DNA of 16,499 bases from Parvularia atlantis (Eukaryota; Opisthokonta; Rotosphaerida). The translations under genes and the position numbers were made by a program. The notes beneath the pieces are model-generated. The model was given only the letters and a program-made list of their open reading frames with translations. It did not search any database and had not been told where the DNA came from. The DNA is taken from positions 1 to 16,499 of the forward strand of contig CALSCO010002167.1 of the NCBI GenBank assembly GCA_943704415.1, read 5' to 3'. Positions within the stretch are counted from its first letter, which is position 1. Each line of letters begins with the position of its first letter. Positions 8,237 to 15,542 of this stretch are shown here, in pieces.

Positions 8237-9496
8237 ATGGGCTGGACAGACGTGCTCGGGAGCGCTCTCCAGCTGCACCTCGTACTCGCGCTGCTGGTCG
8301 AGGGCGCGGCGAGCTGGCTGACGACGCGCAGCCACGAGCGCCGCTTCACCAACGAGCAGCGGGTGCGGGCGGGGGGCGATGGCGATGACGACGCAGCGCT
8401 GACGGCGGATGGGCAGGCGTCGCCCGAGGGCCGCCAGCGATGGAGCCTCGAGATGCGCCTGACGTGCGTCGTGCTGCTGCTGGCCTACGCCGTCTTCAGC
8501 GAGCAAAACTACTGGACGGCGCAGCCGCCCAACCTGTACGCGCACCTGCAGATACCGACGGCTGCGAGCGCGTGCGTGGCCGCCTGATCTGCGCGTTCGC
8601 GGCGCTGACGGCGCCAGTCGGCGGCGGCGACTGCAGCGACGACATCAAGGCCGCGTTCAAGCGCCTTTCGGTGGTGCTGCACCCGGACCGCGGCGGCAAC
8701 GCGCAGGCGTACATGGGCATGCGCAGCGCGTACGACCTGCTGTCGAAGGACGAGCTGCGGCGCGTGTACGACGTGCTCGGCGCCGACGCGTTCCAGGACT
8801 GCCCGACCTGCGCGACCTACCGCGAGTATATCACCGCGTCGGTGACCGGCGTGCTCGTGCAGCACGGCATCGTCGCCGCGCTGCTGCTGTTCATCGGCTG
8901 GATCAACGGCTCGGGCCAGTCACGCGTCTGGGTCCTGCTCTGGTTCGCGCTGCTGACCGTGCTCGAGCTGCGGGCGATGGGTGCGTTTGCACAAGTGCGC
9001 AGCTCGCGCTGAGGGTGCGGTGCAGTGCGCGGCGCAGACGTCTTGCCATGGCTCGACATTGTTGCGGCGGGGGCAACCGCGCACGACAAGATCGCGTGGC
9101 TCGGGCACCTGACGCCGCTCGTGCTGCTCATCGCGACGCACCTGCACGCCGCATTCTTCCCGCACGACATGCTGTCGCTCACCAACAAGGTGATGCTGCT
9201 ACGCCAGGTGCGTCTGCCGGCCCGCGTGACGCGGTGCGCGGCGTGTGCTCAGCGTGTCGCAGCTGGTCGAGGCCGAGCGCAGCAAGTTCCGCGCGCTGAG
9301 CGGGCTCCCGGCGACGCTGCCTGCGACGCTGCCTCCGCCGCAGCAGGACGACGTCGTGGCCCCGGCGGTGGCCGTAGCACAGGCCGTGCCTGCTCGCGCC
9401 CCCGGGAGGCCGGCCGCAGCACGGCCGCCCGCGCCGGTGGCGGCGACGAGGCCCGCGGCGGCTGCGGGCGCGAGCAGCAAACCGAAGCAGTCGTGA
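8237..9496 (+). CDS. Multispanning membrane J-domain (DnaJ-like) protein
   Basis: Four exons (8237-8571, 8637-8980, 9038-9207, 9263-9496) encode 360 residues. Hydrophobic segments at about 8-28 and 75-90 precede a J domain at about 99-160: NLYAHLQIPTAAS, DDIKAAFKRLSVVLHPDRGG with the Hsp70-activating HPD triad at 127-129, then AYDLLSKDELRRVYD. Further membrane segments lie at about 184-201, 209-223 and 249-267, and the tail is low-complexity Pro/Ala. The HPD triad means it should recruit an Hsp70, probably at the ER or another endomembrane; which one, and on which side, cannot be told. A CPTC motif at 167-170 sits just after the J domain. The layout recalls membrane J proteins such as the Sec63/DNAJC group, but no Sec63 Brl domain is seen, so I give no orthologue. 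Confidence 0.85.
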
Positions 9497-9682
9497 GGCG
9501 AGGGAAGGATACCGCGATTTGGCCGACGGAACACCGAGTGTTTGCGAGATGTGAGTGCCAGTGGCAAACGCGGGGGGGAGGAGCCGAGGAGGGAAAGGGG
9601 AGACACGGGAAAGGACGGGAGACACACACAACGACGGCAGCCACCGCGCGGCGTGGCAACTAACAAGCCCGTGCAAGCATGC
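9497..9682. other. Convergent 3' spacer with G-run tract (possible G-quadruplex)
   Basis: This 186-bp spacer between the J-protein and coronin stops carries plus-strand G runs at 9572-9578, 9591-9593, 9597-9600, 9607-9609 and 9617-9619. The last four are separated by loops of 3, 6 and 7 bases, fitting the G3+N1-7 quadruplex pattern. It would sit in the J-protein mRNA 3' UTR. A short CA run follows at about 9622-9630. Confidence 0.5.
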
Positions 9683-11478
9683 TTACTTGCCGAGCGAGAG
9701 CTTGCGGATCTCGACGTCCTTGAGCGCGAGCTTGTTGAGCAGATCCTCGTTCTCCTTCTTGAGCTTGTAGTAGGCGTCGCGGAACTGGCGCGGGGCGCAC
9801 GCGTCGGCGCATGCGCACAGCGAGGAAGAAGGAGACACGCACCTCCTTGTCCGACTTGGGCTCGGCGTTCTTGTCGTCCTCGACGCGCGCGGCCGAGAAG
9901 TTGACGTCCTTGCGCACACCGGCTGTGAAGCCCTTCTCGAGCGAGATGCGGTTGGGGCTGGCGGTCTTGCCCGACCAGAAGTCGGCGGCGCTGAGCGCGG
10001 CCTCGCCCGAGATAGCCGGCGGGTAGATGTCGTCCTGGAACGCGTCCGACTTGCGCGGGACCTGGAACGAGATGGGCTCGATCATGGTCGTGTGCAGCTT
10101 GAAGGCGCGCATGACCTCGACCTGGGTCACGTTGACCGCGCGCTTGGGCAGGAACGCCACGCCGCGCTGCGGCTCGTTCGACTTGTACTCGGACAGGACA
10201 AACTGCGTGCGGGCGCGCGCGCGTGAGCGGGAGGGGGGGGGGTGCGTCGCAGGGCTCGCAGCGCACCTGCCACGGCTTCTCGTCGACCATCTCGTAGTAG
10301 CGGATGTTGCCGTCACCCTTGCCGGCCAGGTAGAGCATCTTTGTGTCCTCGTCGTAGAACGGCATAAGCGTGCCGGCCGATGTGTCGATGTTCTCGTTCA
10401 CGAGCAGCTCGTTGAAGTTGGCCGTGTCGCGGATGTACAGCTGGCGGTCCGAGGTCTTGCTGAAGCTGCGGGGGCGGGCACGGTTGTGTGGGGGTTCAGC
10501 ACGTGCGGCGCTCGCAGTGCGCATGTCGCGCGGCGTGCGCACCCGGTCGTGACGATCCGGTTGGTGTCGCCCAGGAAGAGCGCACGCTGCGTCTTTGTGC
10601 CCTCGTGGTTGGCCGTCTCGAACGCGATCTGGGGGCACGCCGCGCACGCACGCGCGCGCAGAGTGAGTGCAGTGAGCGGGGAGCGCGTTATCGATGAGGC
10701 GCACCTTGCCGCTGCGCACGTCGAAGACGTACAGCTTCTTGTCCTTGCTGGGCGCGACGAGGAGAGTGCCGTTGTGGTTGAAGGCGAGCGACTGGGCGAC
10801 GTCGGTCGTGCCGAGCAGCTCGATCTGCGCGGCTGGGCTGAGCGGCGGCGCGGGCGAGGATGGCGCGGGCGGCGCACCTTCTGCTGGCCGGTGGTAATGT
10901 CCCACAGCTTGACGGCGAGGTCGCCGCCGGCGGTGGCGAGGATGTTGTCAGCCGTGGGGTGGAACTGGACGAAGCCGGCCTTGCGCGAGTGGCCGGCGAG
11001 GACGGCGACGGGCTCGGTCTGCGCGGTCGATGAGCGGGGGATCGGGGCGGTGCGATGCGGCCGATGCGGCACCTGGGGCGTCTTGAGCTCCTCGGGGATG
11101 TTCCAGATCATCACCTTGGTGTCCTCCGAGGCCGAGGCGATGATGTAGTCGTTGAACGGGTGGAAGTCGATGTCGAGCACGGCGGCCTTGTGGCCGGCGA
11201 AGAGCGGCGGCTGCGCGGGCAGCTTGCCGGGCTCCTGTGGCGCCGTTGAGCCGACGTTGCGCGCGCGCCACCGAGACGGCGCGCGCCTTCTGGTTGAGCA
11301 CGGCAAAGGCGCCGCCACCCGAGGCCTCCCAGCACACGGCGACGTAGAGCGGGTTGGCCTTGATCAGGTTCGTGTCCCACGCGTTGCGCGACGGCTTGAC
11401 GTTGTCGAAGCACCGCTCCTTCTTCTCGGCCGTGCCAAACACGTGGCGGTACTTGGAGGCGCGGACGAAGCGCGACAT
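9683..11478 (-). CDS. CRN1: Coronin, actin-binding WD40 protein
   Basis: Eight exons on the minus strand (11478-11278, 11234-11073, 11018-10878, 10824-10705, 10628-10543, 10465-10267, 10202-9843, 9784-9683) give 456 residues, the usual length of a short coronin. The start is the family's MSRFVRASKYRHVFG. Seven-bladed propeller segments follow: GHKAAVLDIDFHPFNDYIIASAS, GHSRKAGFVQFHP, LAVKLWDI, KDKKLYVFDVRSG. The coronin-specific block comes next: LMPFYDEDTKMLYLAGKGD, RGVAFLPKRAVNV, VPRKSDAFQDDIYPP. The last exon encodes a 33-residue coiled coil (DAYYKLKKENEDLLNKL) that should mediate oligomerisation. Coronins bind F-actin and tune Arp2/3 and cofilin activity in the cell cortex. The first intron is only 43 nt. 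It diverges from VMS1 across a 332-bp promoter region. Confidence 0.95.
10231..10241 (+). repeat. Poly-G tract inside a coronin intron
   Basis: A run of G interrupted by a single A lies inside intron 10203-10266 of coronin, so the pre-mRNA carries a poly-C run there, where a pyrimidine tract would be expected. It is the closest thing to a pyrimidine tract in this intron. Confidence 0.5.
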
Positions 11479-11810
11479 GGCTCGGGAGGGGGGCGGAGGG
11501 CGGGCGGGAAGGGCCTGTGCGCGCGCGGCGGGCCGTGTGAGTGAGAGAGGGAAGCAGCGTGCGCGACGCGGGATCCCGCTCCGTCGCCGTGCGCTTCCCG
11601 TCGAGCACGGCACACGGCGCACTACACGGACGCGACCGTGCGGGCGAGGGAAGAAGAGAGGAAGAAGAGAGGAAGAAGAGAGGAAGAAGAAGAGGCGTCA
11701 CGGACAAGGAGACGAGGAAAATACAGCGCAGCGCGCTGATTGGTCCAGCGCCCGCCCGCACACCCCGCCAATCCGCGTGCGCTACGTCACACAGCACACG
11801 CACACGCCGA
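11479..11810. promoter_or_regulatory. Bidirectional promoter region between coronin and VMS1
   Basis: This 332-bp divergent intergenic region holds no gene. It contains two CCAAT boxes in opposite orientation (ATTGG at 11739-11743, CCAAT at 11768-11772) 24 bp apart, and a CRE-like half-site TACGTCA at 11783-11789, all within 75 bp of the VMS1 start codon. A purine-rich repeat lies at 11650-11695. CCAAT is the binding site of the NF-Y/HAP complex in eukaryotes; use here is inferred from position. Confidence 0.5.
11650..11695 (+). repeat. 11-bp purine minisatellite
   Basis: The unit gaagaagagag is repeated three times perfectly (11650-11660, 11661-11671, 11672-11682), followed by a variant copy to about 11695. 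The plus strand is all purine, which could melt easily or exclude nucleosomes. It lies near the middle of the coronin/VMS1 promoter region. Confidence 0.9.
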
Positions 11811-14029
11811 ATGGCGACGTCAATCTTCGCGCTGCGCGAGGGCGACGTGCGCGCGTGGGCCGTGCATGGCGCGACCGCCGTGGCCGCCGCGGCGCCGCGC
11901 GAGGCGCCCGTGACGACGATGCCCGGCGGGCTCACGTGCCGCGCGTGCGCCATCGCCGCCTTCGCCGATCTGGCCGAGCAGCGGCAGGTGCGCGACGGGC
12001 GCGCGCATCGGGCGCGGCTGACGGAGGAGGCGGGCGGCAGCACTTCAAGCTCGACTGGCACCGCTACAATCTGCGCCGGGCGCGCCGCGGCGAGGCGCCC
12101 GTGAGCGAGGAGCAGTTTGACAGCCTCGTCGAGGGCGCGTTGCATCATCGGTTGCGCCATCAGCGCGTGGCTGACGCCGCCCATTGCGCGCAGACCTCCC
12201 GGCCGAGCTCACGTCGGACGACGACGAGGACGAGGACGATGCGAGCGGCGACGACGACGCGGATGAAGACGGCAGCGACGACGATCAGGACGACGACGCA
12301 CGGCCGCGCGACCGCGTCGATGCAGCTGATCAGGCCGCCGCGCCCGCACCGACCGCCGCCGACGCCGACGCCGCCAACGTGCGGGCGCGGCCCAAGGTGT
12401 CGTCGCCGTTGATCGAGTTCCGCATGCCGTCAGGGCGCTACGCGCACGTGTGGCGCGCGGTGCTGCAGCGCGGCAAGCCGTCCGAGACGGCCGAGGCGCC
12501 GGCGCTGCTCGCGAGCGCGGTCGAGCTGTGCAGCGCGCCCGCGCAGCGTTGGACAGTGCTCATGTGCAGCGGCGGGCACTTTGCTGCGGCCGTGTTCGAC
12601 CGCGACGCCGTGACCGCGCACAAGACCTTCCACCGCTACACCACGCGCCGCAAGCAGGGCGGCTCGCAGTCGTCCAACGACCAGGCCAAGGGTAAGGCCA
12701 ACAGCGCCGGTGCGAGCATCCGCCGCTACAACGAGCGCGCGCTGCGCGAGGACATCCGCGGCCTGCTGGGCGAGTGGAAGGCGCTGCTCGAAGGCAGCCA
12801 CCTGATCTTTGTCAGTGCGCCGTCGGGCAACGCGGCGACCTTTTTCGGCGGCGACCAGCCGCTGCTGCGCAAAGGCACGCTGCCCTGCGTCCAGACGTGC
12901 GAATTGGGCTGAGCGGCGCCGCACGCACGCAGACGACCCGCGTATCCGCAGGATACCGTTCACGACGCGGCGGCCGACGACGGGCGAGCTCACGCGCGTG
13001 CACGAGGCCCTAGCCGCCGTGCGCATCACCGACGAGCCGACGCACGTCATGCCGCCGCCCGCGCCCGCGCCCGCGCCCGCACCGGCACCCGCGCCCAAGA
13101 CCGACGCCGTGCCACGCAAGGCCGCGCCCGTGCCCGCCGAGGAGCCGCCGTTTGCGCATCTGCCGAAGGAGGAGCGGCGGTTCGCGACGCTCGTGTTCCA
13201 GGCGAGCGCGAAGGGCAAGGCCGACATGCTGGTGGGCGTGGTGAAAGACGCGGGGCCCGAGATCGCGGTGCGGCTGCTGCAGCTCACGCAGCCCGAGCAC
13301 GGTGCGTGCGCGTGCGTGTCATGCGCGCCGTACACTGACATGGACCTTGCGCGAGCACAGGACTGACGGCGCTGCAGATCGCGGCCGAGGGCGGGCACGC
13401 CGACACGGTGGCCGCGCTGCTGGAGCACGGCGCCGACCCGACGCGGCGCGGGACGGCGGGCAAGGCGGTGCGCGGCTACACGAGGCGCTCGAGCCTCGGC
13501 TCACGCGGCGGGCGCAGGCGCGCACGGCGTACTCGCTCGCCCCCAACAAGGACACGCGCAACGCGTTCCGGCGGTTCATGGCGGCGCATGTGCGTGCGTG
13601 GAGCAGCGCGGGGTGCACATGCTCACGCGCGCCGCGCAGCCCGATCGCTGGGACTACGAGCAGGCCGACGTGCCGTCGCCGCTGACGGAGGAGCGCGAGC
13701 GCGAGCAGGAGCGCAAGCGGCTGCAGCAGGAGAAGCGCAAGCAGAAGAAAAAAGCGGCGGCGGCGGCGGCGGCGGCGGCAAGCGGCAGCGAGAGCGATGA
13801 CGAGGGGCCTGCGCCATCTGCAGCGCCCGCCGCCAGCAAGCCTGCGTCGTCGTCGTCGTCTGCGGCATCGTCCACGCGGCCAAAGCCGACGCTGCTCAAG
13901 CCGGCCGGGCTCGTCAAGCCCAAGGCGCCCGCGGCCCCGCTCTTTGGACCGGGGAGCGACCCGGGCGAGCGCGAGAAGCGTGCGGCGGCGGCCGAGGCGC
14001 GGCTGCGCGCGTTGTCGTGCCAGAAGTGA
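11811..14029 (+). CDS. VMS1: Vms1/ANKZF1, ribosome-quality-control peptidyl-tRNA cleaving factor
   Basis: Seven exons (11811-11987, 12041-12134, 12194-12896, 12952-13301, 13361-13467, 13518-13589, 13640-14029) give 630 residues; yeast Vms1 has about the same length. A C2H2 zinc finger (C43, C46, H60, H66) runs into HFKLDWHRYNLRR. A strongly acidic linker (about 98-126) precedes the VLRF1 domain (about 164-325) with CSGGHFAAAVFD, HKTFHRYTTRRKQGG, the GGSQ catalytic-glutamine motif (246-249), SAGASIRRYNE and FFGG. An ankyrin repeat (ALQIAAEGGHADTVAALLEHGADP) and DTRNAFRRFM follow, then a charged coiled coil. The C-terminal VCP-interacting motif (R612-x5-AA-x2-R622) is perfect. Vms1 releases stalled nascent chains from tRNA on 60S subunits and binds Cdc48/p97. 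The second intron needs a GC donor. The next gene begins 27 nt after the stop. Confidence 0.95.
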
Positions 14030-14056
14030 CCCCCCATTTGTCGTTGGTTCGCAAAG

Positions 14057-14763
14057 ATGGATGCGGACGAGCAGCTGTCGCTCAACTTCAAGGTCGGCTG
14101 CTGCTGCGCCGGCGGCGGCAGTGGCGGGGCTGACGACGCTGCGGCGTGCGCGCGTGCAGGGCATCGCCGCCAAGCCCGTGCACACGTTCGACAACGTGAC
14201 GCGGTGGCAGCGCGGGGCGTGGAGCGAGGCCGGTGTGCAGCGTTGCGATCGTGTTTCGCGCGCGTCTCAACTTGCTTCCAAAGCGCTCAACGAGGGCGCC
14301 CCGTTGGCACTGCGCACCGTCTTCCTCGGCCGCAACGTGCACACGGTCGTTGACGCGGCCGGCGCGAGCGTCAAGTACTGGGTGCGGCCGCATGTGCGAC
14401 CGACCATCGAGTGGCTGAAGTGGGTCCGCTCGCCAGATGCTCCACGTCGAGCTGACCGAGGCGCGTGACGGCCCGGACGTGCACGCGGGCCCGCCGCTGC
14501 CGATCGAGCGCGTGCACGAGGTGCTACAGCCGGCCTACGCCGCGCTGGGCGTGCCCGCGTCCAAAACGTCGACGAGCATCGTGTCGCTGCTGACGCGCGA
14601 CGACGTGCCGCTGGCGCTGCGCGACGAGCTGCTCGTCGTCACGGCCGGGCGCTCGCCGTTCGTGCGCACGCTGGCCAAGGCGTCGCTGGCGAGCCTCGTG
14701 CCCGTGCCGACGCTGCCGAGCGAGCCGGACGCGGACGGGCGCGACGAGAGCGAGTGGGCGTGA
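14057..14763 (+). CDS. Unrecognised 181-residue protein
   Basis: Four exons (14057-14092, 14160-14232, 14284-14393, 14437-14763) join in frame to 181 codons. The start reads MDADEQLSLNFK. The middle has HTFDNVTRWQRGAWSEA, RTVFLGRNVHTVVDAAG and VKYWVRPHMLHVEL, which look like a folded, mostly beta region. The last hundred residues look helical (VHEVLQPAYAALGV, TRDDVPLALRDELLVV, FVRTLAKASLASLVP) and end acidic. There is no signal peptide or membrane helix. I do not recognise the family. It is squeezed between VMS1 (27 nt upstream, same strand) and the EF-hand gene (26 nt, convergent), so its promoter must lie inside VMS1 or it is made from a shared transcript. The last intron is only 43 nt; reading through it leads to a stop at 14466-14468. 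Confidence 0.65.
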
Positions 14764-14789
14764 GAGCGTGCTTGTGTGCTGTGATCGGC

Positions 14790-15249
14790 TCACAAGGGCT
14801 GCAGCTGTGCGTCGTAGCCGAGTGTGTGCAGATCGCGCAGGGTCTCGGCTGAGTCGGCGGCCGTCTGTGTGTGGTACAGCTCGCGGAAGCCCTCGAGTGT
14901 AAGCCTTGGACGGACCCCTGTCAGCCACGACGACCACCGCTGCACTGCACGTGCACCGCACCGGCCCGCGCCGTCGACGTCAAACACGCCCAGCAGCTCG
15001 TCCAGCTCGGCCGCGCGCATCGGCTTGCCGTTGACGAAGACAAAGAAGGCCTCAATCTCGGCGCGCGACCATGCGCCGTCGCCGTCCTTATCTGCGGCGC
15101 GGCGCGGTAATCGGCGCACGGACCACAAATTGGCGAGGCGCACCGAAGCGCGCAAAGACCGCCGCGAGCACGGCGGCAAAGCACGGCGCGAGGTCGCCCT
15201 CGTCGTCCAGCAGGTGCTTGTCAGCGGGTCCCGGGTGGTCGGCAGACAT
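14790..15249 (-). CDS. Small EF-hand calcium-binding protein
   Basis: Three exons on the minus strand (15249-15144, 15091-14962, 14904-14790) give 116 residues. A first EF-hand is canonical: helix FAAVLAAVFARF, loop DKDGDGAWSRAE with all calcium ligands, helix IEAFFVFVN. The second loop, DVDGAGRLTLEG, is split by an intron and has Gly where the bidentate Glu (position 12) belongs, so it may bind calcium poorly. The FARFDKDGDG junction is restored exactly by a GTGCG intron, which supports the splicing. The protein is short, soluble and of unknown target, probably a calcium sensor. Its 3' end meets the 181-residue gene with only 26 bp between stops. Confidence 0.8.
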
Positions 15250-15542
15250 CGCAAGTAAAGCATGGCTGCGAACGACCCACAAGGGCGCGACTGGCGGGCG
15301 GCGGTACAAGACGGTGGGTGGTCTTTTACCGGTCAATACTTTCGCAAGGTTCGTGGCAAACGCCAACCAAAACAGCAGTTCGCGGCCCTTGAGCCCGAAC
15401 TCGCTTCACAACAATAACAAAAGAAAAAGCGGGAATGGGAGTGAGTACTATGCCACATCGGAATCGTGCACAGAACAGGTCGTCTCGCTCCAATCGTGAC
15501 ATCGACGCGGAGTTTTGAGCAGGGCAGAACAAAAACACAAGG
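15250..15542. other. Intergenic region upstream of the EF-hand gene
   Basis: I see no gene in this 293-bp stretch. It is richer in A than the coding DNA (for example the acaacaataacaaaag run near 15408). It should hold the promoter of the EF-hand gene and the 3' UTR of the propeller gene, both on the minus strand. Open frames crossing it are not supported by any motif. Confidence 0.5.

Noticed and set aside
7097-8545. Minus-strand ORF of 482 codons
   Set aside because: It contains correct NPRL2 exons only in patches and reads through introns in the wrong frame elsewhere. The spliced model restores the complete family sequence.
9199-10905. Minus-strand ORF of 568 codons
   Set aside because: Two coronin exons are in frame, but the remainder crosses introns and runs antisense through the J-protein gene.
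11650-11695. CRISPR-like array
   Set aside because: The units are 11 bp, contiguous and without spacers: a simple minisatellite.
12135-12208. GT donor with a 41-nt intron in VMS1 instead of the GC-AG intron
   Set aside because: It would skip a perfect CGCAG acceptor, use a non-consensus donor, and be shorter than every other intron here. Not fully excluded.
11354-12412. Plus-strand ORF of 352 codons upstream of and across VMS1
   Set aside because: It runs antisense through coronin exon 1 and crosses the first VMS1 intron. Only its HFKLDWHRYNLRR part (a VMS1 exon) is real.
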